DNA of 64,000 nt from Actinoplanes sandaracinus (GTDB lineage Bacteria; Actinomycetota; Actinomycetes; Mycobacteriales; Micromonosporaceae), in assembly GCF_030009775.1 (NCBI RefSeq), contig NZ_JASCTH010000007.1:248001-312000 (forward strand), given 5' to 3'. Positions within the stretch are counted from its first letter, which is position 1. The number at the start of each line of letters is the position of its first letter. The notes beneath the pieces were generated by a model. It was not told where the DNA came from. It saw only the letters and a program-made list of their open reading frames with translations, and searched no databases. Shown in pieces: positions 1 to 7,955 of this stretch. Position numbers and translations under genes: made by a program.

Positions 1-1
1 C

Positions 2-391
2 ACCGCCGTGCCGGTCCCCCAGCACCCACACGCCCACCTGCTGCACCGGCGGCTCCCGCTGGAACCGGCGAAAGGCTTCCTGGGCCGGGCCCGGTCGTGG
101 TGGGCGGTGCTCAGCACGCCGCTGATCCTGTGGGCGATCGGGGCGGTGGTGTCGCCGCTGCCGGTCTCGGGGCAGGAGACCGCGCTGGCCCTGTTGCTGG
201 TGCTGCTGCTGGTCGAGGGATTCGTCCGCGGGAAGTTCCTGGCGGTCATGCTGCGGCTGGCGCTCGCCTGTGCCGGGCTCGGCGCCCTGGTCGTGTTCTG
301 GCTCGACGGCCGTTACATCGTCACCTTCGCGTTCTTCGCCGCCGCGTTGCTGGTGCTGCTGGTCAACGTCCGTGAGGCGACGCGCCGCTGA
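2..391 (+). CDS. Membrane protein, C-terminal part (5' end outside window)
   Basis: I do not recognise the family. The frame is open to the window edge, so the true start is probably upstream; the first in-window start is a GTG at 8. The visible part has a basic, His/Pro-rich N-terminal stretch, then four hydrophobic segments with short charged loops, and ends in a basic tail. It is therefore a small polytopic membrane protein or the membrane end of a larger one. A 50-aa gene follows on the same strand after 77 bases. Confidence 0.6.
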   Translation, partial: TAVPVPQHPHAHLLHRRLPLEPAKGFLGRARSWWAVLSTPLILWAIGAVVSPLPVSGQETALALLLVLLLVEGFVRGKFLAVMLRLALACAGLGALVVFWLDGRYIVTFAFFAAALLVLLVNVREATRR

Positions 392-468
392 CGTCCCGGG
401 GCGCCGTTACGAACCCGCCGGGCAGGGTAAGACAGTCTTCGATGCCGTTACCGCCGGAGGAGACGCCC

Positions 469-621
469 GTGCATGACGTGGCCAAGGTCAACACCACCCA
501 GCCCGCGGACTGGGCGCCCACCGCCGAGCAGCGCAGGCAGGCCGGCCGCAACGAGGCCTATCCGGCCACTGGGCGCGTTCCGGTCCGTGAGGACCCCCGC
601 GCGCTGAGCCGGCCGGCCTGA
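469..621 (+). CDS. Small 50-aa hydrophilic protein
   Basis: A short frame starts at GTG with a strong Shine-Dalgarno (GGAGGAG, 456-462) six bases upstream and ends in TGA. The product is polar, begins MHDVAKVNTTQP, has an Arg/Gln-rich middle and a Pro/Arg-rich end, and has no membrane segment. Function is unknown. The SD, codon-position GC bias and a hairpin 53 bases downstream support a real small gene. Confidence 0.5.
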   Translation: MHDVAKVNTTQPADWAPTAEQRRQAGRNEAYPATGRVPVREDPRALSRPA

Positions 622-673
622 TCCGTCCGGCACACCCGGGTCGCCCGCTGTCACACACGACCTGTCGCGAACG

Positions 674-704
674 CGCCCGCACCGCCGCGGTGGCGGTGCG
701 GGCG
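674..704. terminator. Convergent hairpin terminator
   Basis: A perfect 13-bp stem (674-686 with 692-704) encloses a 5-base loop. It lies between the small + strand gene and the end of the - strand RCC1 gene. There is no clear T tract on either side, which is common in high-GC actinobacteria; it could stop transcription from both sides. Confidence 0.6.
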
Positions 705-732
705 GACGATCACGATGTCGTACGGCCGGCGC

Positions 733-1902
733 TCAGCTCAGGGTGATCCGCGCCGGAGTGGGCCGCTGGGTGGTGGTGCCGTCGCCGACCTGGCCGTTGC
801 CGTTGTTGCCCCAGCACCACAGGCTGCCGTCGGTGCGGATGGCGCAGGCGTGGTAGCGGACGGCGACGTTCTTCGTCCAGGTGGTCGCGTCGCCGACGCG
901 GGTCGGGGTGTAGCGGTTGGTCGTGGTGCCGTCACCGAGCTGGGCCGCCATGTTGTTGCCCCAGCACCACAGGCTGCCGTCGGTGCGGGTCGCACACGCC
1001 GAGTTGTCGTTGCCGGTGACTCTCGCCCAGGTGGTGGCGTCACCGACCCGGACCGGACTGGTCTGGAAGGTGCCGGGGACGCCGAGCTGGCCGTAACCGT
1101 TATCTCCCCAGCACCACAGGGTGCCGTCCGCGCGGACGCCGCAGCTGAAGCCGTAGCCGGCGGTGACCCCGGTCCACGTGGTGGCGGTGCCGACCTGATC
1201 CGGGGTCGTCCGGTAGCTCAGGATGCCGAGGCCGAGCTGCCCCCTCGTGCTGTCGCCCCAGCACCACAGGGTGCCGTCGGTGCGGGTGGCGCAGGTGTGC
1301 GCGTAACCGGTCGTGACGGTCGCCCAGGTGGTCGCCGTGCCGACCCGCACCGGGGTGGTCTCGTAGTAGGCGTCCGGGCCGGTGCCCAGCTGGCCGGACC
1401 GGTTGAAGCCCCAGCACCACAGGGTGCCGTCGGTCCGTACGCCGCAGGTGTGGCTGTCGCCCGCGCTGACGGTGACCCAGTCGGTGGCGGTGCCGACGCG
1501 CACCGGGGCGGCACGGCTGGTGGTGGTGCCGTCGCCGAGCTGGCCCCGGGTGTTGGCGCCCCAGCACCAGAGGGAGCCGTCGGCGCGCAGCGCGCAGTTG
1601 TAGGAGGTGCCGGCGTCGATGCCGGCCCAGGTGGTGGCGGCGCCGACGCGTGCCGGGGTGACGCGGCCCGTCGTGGTGCCGTCGCCGAGCTGCCCGCGGG
1701 TGTTGCCACCCCAGCACCACAGTGTCCCGTCGGCCGGGATCGTGCAGGTGTGCGAGTAGCCGGTGGCGACGGTGACGTTCGCCGCGCTGGGTTCCGCGAG
1801 CGCCGGGCCGGCGGGGACTCCGAGAACCAGCACGACGGCTCCGGCGGCCACGGCGAGGCCGGTCCTGATCCGTTGCCGCCACCCACCTTGATGTCTGCGC
1901 AT
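733..1902 (-). CDS. Secreted RCC1-repeat beta-propeller protein
   Basis: The product is 389 aa. The start ATG at 1902 has a GGGGAG Shine-Dalgarno eight bases upstream and gives a signal peptide (Arg-rich n-region, hydrophobic core, cleavage after PALA). The mature part is seven RCC1-type repeats of about 50 aa, each with an LWCWG core followed by a G-Q-L/V-G motif. Seven blades fit one complete RCC1-like propeller. Every repeat has one Cys in an H/S-x-C context and one in WCWG, so regular disulphides are likely outside the cell. RCC1 folds bind proteins or surfaces; no catalytic residues are evident. A TGGGAGCGCTCCCA palindrome sits 47 bases upstream of the start, suggesting control with cellulose or cellobiose genes. 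Function otherwise unknown. Confidence 0.88.
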   Translation of the reverse strand: MRRHQGGWRQRIRTGLAVAAGAVVLVLGVPAGPALAEPSAANVTVATGYSHTCTIPADGTLWCWGGNTRGQLGDGTTTGRVTPARVGAATTWAGIDAGTSYNCALRADGSLWCWGANTRGQLGDGTTTSRAAPVRVGTATDWVTVSAGDSHTCGVRTDGTLWCWGFNRSGQLGTGPDAYYETTPVRVGTATTWATVTTGYAHTCATRTDGTLWCWGDSTRGQLGLGILSYRTTPDQVGTATTWTGVTAGYGFSCGVRADGTLWCWGDNGYGQLGVPGTFQTSPVRVGDATTWARVTGNDNSACATRTDGSLWCWGNNMAAQLGDGTTTNRYTPTRVGDATTWTKNVAVRYHACAIRTDGSLWCWGNNGNGQVGDGTTTQRPTPARITLS

Positions 1903-1948
1903 GTGCGCCACTCCCCACGATGTCGAAAGCTGGACGGCGACCGCCGAT

Positions 1949-1962
1949 TGGGAGCGCTCCCA
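1949..1962. promoter_or_regulatory. CebR-type operator TGGGAGCGCTCCCA
   Basis: This perfect 14-bp palindrome lies 47 bases upstream of the RCC1 start, in the 200-base gap before the hydrolase gene. It is identical to the operator bound by CebR, the LacI-family cellobiose-sensing repressor of cellulolytic streptomycetes. The LacI protein encoded in this window has a different recognition helix and is probably not the regulator. Confidence 0.75.
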
Positions 1963-2102
1963 GCACTTCCCTGAGTTCATACCATCACCGGCGGACATTG
2001 ACCAGAGTCATTCCACGAACCGTCGGCCGCGACCGTCAGGGAGGGCGAACGCGAAACAGCGAGAGCGTGAGGCGACGCGCCGGGCGGCGGCCGGACCGCC
2101 CC

Positions 2103-3029
2103 TCAGATGCCGGTGCGGTCGGCGCTGCGGGGATCGGTGACCCGGGCGCGGGCGTAGACGCCGCCGTCACGAGCGACGCGCCGCCACGGGCGGGCCTTGT
2201 TCAGCGCCAGGTCCAGGTCCGGGTCGGCGCGGTCCAGGTCGGCCCAGATCACGTCAGGGCCGTCCGGGCGGGCCCGCCGCAGGATGTGGCCGTGCGGGCC
2301 GATCACCGCCGACGGCGTGGCGTGCGCGCACTGAGCGGGCAGGGCGACGCTCACCCACATGCCGTTCGTGGCGGCGTGCCCGCGCGCGATGACCTCGAAC
2401 ATCGGGTCGTCGGAATAGGTGGAGAACAGGACGCAGTCCACGTCGCGGTCCCTCTCGGCCGTCCACAACTCAGGGAAGTTGATCTCGATGCAGATCAGCA
2501 GGCCGAAGACGAAGCCGTCCACCTCGAACGTGCAGGGACGGTCGCCGGGGGTGTAGAGGCCGGTGATCTCACTGTACGAGAGCAGGCGTTTGTCGTACCG
2601 GTCGATGATCTCGCCCTGGTCGTTGATCACCCACAGGCTGTTGTGCGGCCGGTGACCGCCGGTGAGCCGGTGGTTGCCGCCCAGCACCACCCAGATGCCG
2701 AGTTCGGCGGCGAGGGCGGTGGTCCGGCGCAGTTCGGCGGCAACCGGCGCCCAGTCGATGTGCCAGCCCGCGAAGTGCGGTTTCGCGGCGCCGGCGTACC
2801 CGCTGAGGGCGCCTTCGGCGAAGTGGACCAGGCGCGCGCCGCCGGCGGCGGCCTGTCGCATCGCGGCCCGCACCGCCGCGCCGTTACGCACCGGGTCGGT
2901 GGTGACGGTGGTCTGCGCGGTGGCGATGCGGATCAGATCGGCCGGCCGTCCCGACCGATCGCCACCGTCGGAACACTCGACGGCGCGGCCATCGGGCAGC
3001 CGCACACTCGCCTCGTCCCCGGAGATCAC
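2103..3029 (-). CDS. Carbon-nitrogen hydrolase (nitrilase superfamily)
   Basis: The 308-aa product has the nitrilase-superfamily Glu-Lys-Cys triad: E72 in HFAEGALSGY, K147 in YDKRLLS and C180 in LLICIEINFPE. Such enzymes cleave C-N bonds of amides, carbamoyl groups or nitriles in the cytoplasm. The exact substrate cannot be read from the sequence. The first ~30 residues precede the conserved core (IRIATAQT) and look non-conserved, so the start may lie further in. It is divergent from the gene at 3085, with 55 bases between them. Confidence 0.88.
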   Translation of the reverse strand: MISGDEASVRLPDGRAVECSDGGDRSGRPADLIRIATAQTTVTTDPVRNGAAVRAAMRQAAAGGARLVHFAEGALSGYAGAAKPHFAGWHIDWAPVAAELRRTTALAAELGIWVVLGGNHRLTGGHRPHNSLWVINDQGEIIDRYDKRLLSYSEITGLYTPGDRPCTFEVDGFVFGLLICIEINFPELWTAERDRDVDCVLFSTYSDDPMFEVIARGHAATNGMWVSVALPAQCAHATPSAVIGPHGHILRRARPDGPDVIWADLDRADPDLDLALNKARPWRRVARDGGVYARARVTDPRSADRTGI

Positions 3030-3084
3030 GGCCCCACGCTAGCCCACTGTTTCGCCGGCCCGGCACCGGGTAACCTCCGTCGAT

Positions 3085-3444
3085 ATGGCGTCCTATGTGC
3101 TGAACAAGGCGGCGGTCACGCGCGCCCGGCGCCTCATCGACGCCCGGCAGTACGTCCTCGACAGTGACTGGGGCGCCGTGCAGCCGGACGCCGCGGCGGG
3201 CAACGCCTATCTGCGGACGCACTCCTGGCAGGAGTACGCCGACTGGCATCTCGGCCTGACCGAGGGCGCCAACGAGGAGACCAAGGCCCGCCACGCGTTC
3301 GTCTACGGCGACTTCAGGCGGATCCACCGCAGTGGCCTGATCGCGTGTCTGTACCGGGCCGCCGAGTGGCGGCATCGCGACGTCATGCGGGCGGCGTACG
3401 ACCTGCTGGAACATCTGGACGACGTCTCGGCGAAGGCCGGCTGA
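3085..3444 (+). CDS. Conserved actinobacterial protein, 119 aa
   Basis: A soluble 119-aa protein with many aromatic and charged residues (QYVLDSDWG, HSWQEYADWHLGLTEGA, ETKARHAFVYGDFRR). It resembles a conserved hypothetical family that I recall as frequent in Streptomyces and relatives; no function is known to me. There is no signal peptide or membrane segment. The stop codon is only 2 bases from the stop of the convergent synthetase gene. Confidence 0.75.
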   Translation: MASYVLNKAAVTRARRLIDARQYVLDSDWGAVQPDAAAGNAYLRTHSWQEYADWHLGLTEGANEETKARHAFVYGDFRRIHRSGLIACLYRAAEWRHRDVMRAAYDLLEHLDDVSAKAG

Positions 3445-3446
3445 GG

Positions 3447-5756
3447 TCACCGGTCCCGGACCGGTTTGCCGGTCGCGGTGCGGCGCAGCGCCGCCACGAC
3501 GGTGATCTCGCGGGGCCGCTCGGCCCGGGACAACCGCGTCTCCAGCCATTCCCGCAACTGATCGGCGGTGAGCGTCCGGCCGGGGTGGAGTTCCACAGTG
3601 GCCCGCAGCCGCCGCCCGAACTCCTCGTCCGCGACCGGCTCCACCAGCGCGTCGGCCACATCGGGATGGCTGGTGAGGATCGCGGCCACCGGGCCGGGAT
3701 AGACGTTCTCCCCACCCGACACGATCATGTCGTCGAGCCGCCCGTCGACGAACAGCCGGCCGGCCGGATCGACGTGGCCGAGGTCCCCGGTCGCGGACCA
3801 CCGCCCGTCCGGATGCCAGCCGCGGACCTGGATCTCGCCGATCCCGCCCGGAGGCAGCGGCGTGCCGTCGGCGCCGCCGACCCGGATCCGCACCCCGCGG
3901 GGAGCGCGGCCGACCGTGCCGGGGGCCGCCCGCAGGTCCGCCGGGGTGGCCATCGCCGCCCAGCCGGCCTCCGTGGTGGCGTACATGTTGAACGTCCGGT
4001 CGCCGAAGCGGTCGCGCAGCCGCTCGCACAGATCGGCGGTCAGCGGGGCGGCACCGCTGACCACGCCGCGCAGCGAGTCCACGGCCGGCCATCGCGAGGC
4101 CGGCACGTCGCAGATCCGGCGTAGCTGGATCGGCAGCGCGAACAGCAGGCCGGCCCGGTTCTCGGCGACCGCGTTCAGGATCCGTTCCGGGTCACCTCCG
4201 GGCACCAGGACCACCGGGGCGCCCAGGATGAGACCGGCGGAGAGATAGGTCAGGCCGTACCCGTGGTCCGGTGGGGTCGCCACGACGATGGGTTCGCCAG
4301 GGCGCACCGGGGTCAGCCGCAAATGGGTGGTCACCGGGCCGAGCAGCATGCGCGGGGTCAGCGGGCGGGACACGCTGCGCGGCACCCCGGTGGTGCCGGA
4401 CGTCAGCACGAACGTGCGCCCGGGTCTCTTCGCCGCGGACGGCGGTGTGCCGGTGACCTCGGTGAGCAGTTCCGGCCAGGTCGTCGACGGCCACTCGGTG
4501 GCGGGCGCCCCCGGCTCGTGCACCAGCGCGCCGGCCCGTTCCCGGCGCAGCACCTCGGTCATCCGGTCACGGGGCATGTCGGGTGGCAGCAGGACCACGT
4601 CGACGCCCAGCCGGGCCAGCCCGATCGCCGCCGCCACGAAGCCCCGATGGCCGGCACAGGCCAGCCCGGCCCGGTCGCCGGCCCGCAGGCCGAGGAGGGT
4701 GGCCGCGTTCGCCGCGCAGGCGCCGGCCATGGCGTCCAGTTCCGGATAGGTGACCGGCCCGTCCGCGTCGACCAGCGCGAGCCCGCCGGCCGGCCCGCCG
4801 GCGAGGGCCGTGGCGAGGCTGCGCCCGTGCCGGCGGCTCGCGCGCAGCAGCCGCAGCAGCCGGCCGGGCCGCATCAGGCCGACCGCCGCCAGGACCCGCA
4901 GCGGCTCGGCGGCGTCGAGCAGCCACAGTCCCGCGGCCAGCGTCCGCTCGACGGTGCGGGGCATCGCCGCCGACACGACCGCGCCGATCCGGGCCCACCA
5001 CGGCCACCACGACCGGCGATGGGCGAGTGCGCGGCACACGACCTCGGCCGCCTCGGCCGCCGTCATCATCGGGGCCCGCCGGTAGTGCGGCGTCGGCGCG
5101 CTCATCCGGGTGCGGACCAGGTTGAGGTACACGGTGCTGGTCGTGACGCGGTCGCGCCGCAACTCCACGGCGGCGCTGCGCAGCCACGTGTCGAACGCGG
5201 CCTTGGAGGAGTGGTAGGCCGACCAGTTCGGCGTGTGCAGACAGAGTCCGGCCGTGGAGACGTTGACGATGTGCCCGCCGCCGGCCGCCCGCATCGCCGG
5301 CAGCAGCACCAGCAACAACTGGACCGGCCCCAGGTGGTTGAGGCTCATCGTGCGCTGGACGTCGTGGAACCGGTCGGCGGTGTCGGCGACCGGGCGCCGG
5401 ATGGACCGGCCGGCGTTGCTCACCACGACGTCGATCCGGCGATGGCGCGCCATCAGGTCCGCGGCCAGCGCGGCCGCCGCTTCCGGCGAGGACAGATCGG
5501 CGGGGTGTACGAAGGCACGCCCGCCCGTCACCTCGATCTCGTCGCGTACCCGTTCCAGCCGCTCGACGGTGCGCGCCACCAGCAGCACGGTGGCGCCGGC
5601 CGCGGCGAGGCGGCGGGCCGTGGCCGCGCCGATTCCCTCGGAGGCGCCGGTGACCAGCACGGTCTTGCCGGCGACGGCCGCTCGCAGTCGTCGTTCCCGC
5701 GGGCCGCGCCCGGTGATCCCCGCAGCGATCCGCGCCCACCGTCTGATGTGTTTCAC
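3447..5756 (-). CDS. Short-chain dehydrogenase / acyl-CoA synthetase fusion
   Basis: A 769-aa two-domain protein. Residues ~28-300 form a short-chain dehydrogenase: cofactor motif TGASEGIGAA, NAGRS, and active-site YHSSK. Residues ~340-769 form an ANL-superfamily adenylating enzyme: P-loop LTSGTTGVPRSV, YATTEAGW, GDLGHVD, hinge GRLDDMIVSGGENVYP and catalytic Lys in TATGKPVR. It should activate an acid with ATP to an acyl-AMP (then probably an acyl-CoA) and reduce or oxidise a carbonyl or hydroxyl of the same or a linked substrate. The start is set at GTG 5756 because the frame further upstream runs into the LacI gene; no strong Shine-Dalgarno is visible. A lipid or polyketide-like role is inference. 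Confidence 0.85.
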   Translation of the reverse strand: MKHIRRWARIAAGITGRGPRERRLRAAVAGKTVLVTGASEGIGAATARRLAAAGATVLLVARTVERLERVRDEIEVTGGRAFVHPADLSSPEAAAALAADLMARHRRIDVVVSNAGRSIRRPVADTADRFHDVQRTMSLNHLGPVQLLLVLLPAMRAAGGGHIVNVSTAGLCLHTPNWSAYHSSKAAFDTWLRSAAVELRRDRVTTSTVYLNLVRTRMSAPTPHYRRAPMMTAAEAAEVVCRALAHRRSWWPWWARIGAVVSAAMPRTVERTLAAGLWLLDAAEPLRVLAAVGLMRPGRLLRLLRASRRHGRSLATALAGGPAGGLALVDADGPVTYPELDAMAGACAANAATLLGLRAGDRAGLACAGHRGFVAAAIGLARLGVDVVLLPPDMPRDRMTEVLRRERAGALVHEPGAPATEWPSTTWPELLTEVTGTPPSAAKRPGRTFVLTSGTTGVPRSVSRPLTPRMLLGPVTTHLRLTPVRPGEPIVVATPPDHGYGLTYLSAGLILGAPVVLVPGGDPERILNAVAENRAGLLFALPIQLRRICDVPASRWPAVDSLRGVVSGAAPLTADLCERLRDRFGDRTFNMYATTEAGWAAMATPADLRAAPGTVGRAPRGVRIRVGGADGTPLPPGGIGEIQVRGWHPDGRWSATGDLGHVDPAGRLFVDGRLDDMIVSGGENVYPGPVAAILTSHPDVADALVEPVADEEFGRRLRATVELHPGRTLTADQLREWLETRLSRAERPREITVVAALRRTATGKPVRDR

Positions 5757-5821
5757 CGCGCCAGTGTGTAGCACCGGTGTGCTCGGTGGTGATCCCCGCG
5801 GAGACAGCGGGCCGCGCGGGC

Positions 5822-6901
5822 TCAGAGGGTGCCGGCGAGCCGTTCGGCGAGGGCGCGCGGCGCGGGGATCAGTTCGCCCGAGCCACGACGGATGAGCGTG
5901 GTGGGGATCCAGTGATCGGCCGGCGGGCTGGTGTCGCCGTCGATGCGGCGGAACAGCGCCTGGGCGGCGGTGCGGCCCATCAGCGCCGGGTCCTGGGCGA
6001 TCACGGTCACCGCCGGTTCGAGCAGGTCCGCCAGAGGGAAGTCGTCGAAGCCGACCAGGGCCACGGTGTGCTGTAGGCCCAGGCGGCGCAGCGCCCGGAC
6101 GGCGCCGACGGTGATCAGGTTCTGGCTGGCGAAGATCGCGGTCGGCGGGTCGGGGCGATGGAGCAGTTCGATCACCCTGGCCTCGGCCTCGGCGGCGGTG
6201 TGCAGTTCCGGGATGATCAGCCGGCATTCGGCTTCGATGCCGGCCTCACGCAGCGCGGCGAGGTAACCGTCCTGCCGGTGCCGGGCGGTGAAGATGCGGG
6301 AGTAGTCGCTGAGGCACGCGATCCTGCGGTGCCCGTGGGTGATGAGGTGCCGGGTGGCCTCGGCGGCTCCGAGGACGTTGGTGGCGAGGACGGTGTCCGC
6401 CGGGAGGCCGTGGCCGGGCCGGTCGACGAAGACGACCGGGGTGTCGGCCCTGACCTCGGTGGCCAGGTAGGTCTGGTCCATGCCGACCGGGACGATGATC
6501 AGCCCGTCCGCCCGGCGCATGGTGAAGGCCTTGGCCAGTTCCCGCTCACGGCTCGGGTCCTCGTCGAGGCTGCCGGTGAGCACGTGGACGCCCCGGGCGC
6601 GCGATTCGTCCTCCACCGCCCGGTGCAGGGCCGAGGAGAACGGGTTGCCGACGTCCTTGAGCAGCAGGGCGATCGTCTCGGTCCGGCGGTCGCTGCGGCG
6701 CAGTGTGCTGGCGCCCAGGTCGGGACGATAGTTGAGGGCTTCGATCGCGCTCCGCACCTGCGCGATGAGCACGGGAGACACGTTCGGTTCGTTGTTGACG
6801 ACCCGGGAGACGGTCTTGAGGCTGACGCGGGCGACCCGGGCGACGTCGTTCATCGTCGGCCGGCCGCCTCGACGGCCACCGGACGCGGGTTGCGCTGGCA
6901 C
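5822..6901 (-). CDS. LacI-family transcriptional regulator
   Basis: A 359-aa one-component regulator. The N-terminal helix-turn-helix (residues ~16-40, TMNDVARVARVSLKTVSRVVN) is followed by the hinge (LNYRPDLGASTLRR) and a periplasmic-binding-protein-like sensor domain. The GTG start has GAGGAG five bases upstream. A sugar or related ligand is expected. It is divergent from the AbfB-domain gene at 7165; the 263-base gap holds a LacI-type palindrome (7103-7114), so autoregulation and control of that gene are likely. The SDR/synthetase gene follows 65 bases downstream on the same strand. Confidence 0.92.
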   Translation of the reverse strand: MPAQPASGGRRGGRPTMNDVARVARVSLKTVSRVVNNEPNVSPVLIAQVRSAIEALNYRPDLGASTLRRSDRRTETIALLLKDVGNPFSSALHRAVEDESRARGVHVLTGSLDEDPSRERELAKAFTMRRADGLIIVPVGMDQTYLATEVRADTPVVFVDRPGHGLPADTVLATNVLGAAEATRHLITHGHRRIACLSDYSRIFTARHRQDGYLAALREAGIEAECRLIIPELHTAAEAEARVIELLHRPDPPTAIFASQNLITVGAVRALRRLGLQHTVALVGFDDFPLADLLEPAVTVIAQDPALMGRTAAQALFRRIDGDTSPPADHWIPTTLIRRGSGELIPAPRALAERLAGTL

Positions 6902-7102
6902 GCTACTCCTCGCTGCCCGTAATCACTATGAACTCAACCCTAGAGAGCGAGTCACGGTGAGACAACGATGGAGTCTCGAAATACCGACTCTTTCGACGCG
7001 ACAAATCGCCCTCGAGCGGACAAATAATACAGCCCAATACAGGCAATAAAGTTGCCTAATGCCCGGGATTGACATGGTGTTTAACGTGGCGTTCACTCCC
7101 CT

Positions 7103-7114
7103 GACAACGTTGTC
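7103..7114. promoter_or_regulatory. LacI-type operator GACAACGTTGTC
   Basis: A perfect 12-bp palindrome with the central CG typical of LacI-family operators. It lies 50 bases upstream of the AbfB-protein start, downstream of a TTGACA hexamer (7069-7074). The half-site GACAACG recurs at 6961, near the start of the lacI-type gene. Confidence 0.65.
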
Positions 7115-7115
7115 C

Positions 7116-7130
7116 TGAGACGACGTCTCA
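7116..7130. promoter_or_regulatory. Second palindrome TGAGACGACGTCTCA
   Basis: A 15-bp inverted repeat (7-bp arms, single central base) begins two bases after the LacI-type operator. Related arms GAGAC-N9-GTCTC occur at 6959-6977 on the other side of the intergenic region. It may bind a second regulator or a second dimer. Confidence 0.45.
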
Positions 7131-7164
7131 CGTTAGCTGAACCCCTTATCAGGAGCCGCCACCG

Positions 7165-7920
7165 ATGCCGGAGGAGCACAACTCCGAGACGCTGCGCCCG
7201 CTGCTCGCGCTCGCCGCCGCGTCCGTACTCGCCATCGTGAGTTACGCGACCGCGGCGACGATGATGCTGGAGTCGCCGGTGACACCGGCGACCGGATCAC
7301 GGCAGCTGCCGCAGGCCGGGGCGCTGCCCGGGACCCCGCCGCCGGCCTCCCCGCCGGTCTCGGTCCAGCCCGCTCCCAGCACCGACCCCGTCGCCGCCCA
7401 GAGCCTGCGGCCCCAGCGCCCCCGGGTGATCACCACCGGCGCGAAAGCCTCGGCCACCAAGAGCCCTTCGGCCAGTCCCAGCCCCACGCCCGTCACCCTC
7501 GTCGTCGGCAGCACCGTCGCGCTGGCTGTGCCGGCCCTGCCCGACCACCTGCTGCGGCACTACAACTTCGTCGCTCGCGTCGACCTCATCACGGCGGCGA
7601 GCAAGCCCCTCGATCGACTGGACGCGCAGTTCCAGGTACGCGCCGGCCGGGCCGACTCCTCGTGCGTGTCACTGGAGTCCGTCAACTACCCCGGGCACTT
7701 CCTGCGTCATCGCGACTCCCTCCTGCGGCTGGACCGGGCCGGGGCGCCCGGCTCGTTCGATCAGGACGCCACGTTCTGCACGGTGGCCACCGCGGGCGGA
7801 TTCGCGCTGCGGTCGAGCACCTTTCCGGCGTACCACCTGGTGCTGAACGGCGGCTGGGTTCGGTTCGAGCAGCGGACCGCGGAGCAGGCGACCGTGTTCC
7901 GGGCCGTGCCGCCGCTGTGA
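7165..7920 (+). CDS. Membrane-anchored AbfB (CBM42-like) domain protein
   Basis: A 251-aa protein with one N-terminal hydrophobic segment (residues ~11-33), a Pro/Ala/Ser-rich linker to ~120, and a C-terminal domain of ~130 aa with AbfB features (VSLESVNYPGHFLRHRD, QDATFCTV, LRSSTFPAYHLVLNG). AbfB domains are beta-trefoils first seen in arabinofuranosidases, where they bind arabinose side chains. No catalytic domain is attached, so it is probably an exported binding protein held at the membrane. A LacI gene is divergent and operator-like palindromes sit upstream, consistent with sugar-responsive expression. A DivIVA-like gene follows after 35 bases. Confidence 0.8.
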   Translation: MPEEHNSETLRPLLALAAASVLAIVSYATAATMMLESPVTPATGSRQLPQAGALPGTPPPASPPVSVQPAPSTDPVAAQSLRPQRPRVITTGAKASATKSPSASPSPTPVTLVVGSTVALAVPALPDHLLRHYNFVARVDLITAASKPLDRLDAQFQVRAGRADSSCVSLESVNYPGHFLRHRDSLLRLDRAGAPGSFDQDATFCTVATAGGFALRSSTFPAYHLVLNGGWVRFEQRTAEQATVFRAVPPL

Positions 7921-7955
7921 CCACCGCGACGTACCTGAAGGATTGGGAAAGCGAA

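Noticed and set aside
733..1800. Repeats of about 150 bases taken as a CRISPR or satellite array
   Set aside because: The repeats are imperfect and in frame, and encode RCC1 blades.
1920..3167. Long + strand frame opposite the nitrilase-family gene
   Set aside because: Arg/Gly/Val-rich low-complexity product, antisense to a gene with a clear catalytic triad. Typical of high-GC antisense frames.
5757..6227. N-terminal extension of the SDR/synthetase frame into the LacI gene
   Set aside because: The extension is Arg/Pro-rich, without family similarity, and overlaps a well-supported regulator. The GTG at 5756 is preferred.
5822..6901. The LacI protein as CebR
   Set aside because: Its recognition-helix region and neighbouring genes differ from CebR; the operators near it are of another type.
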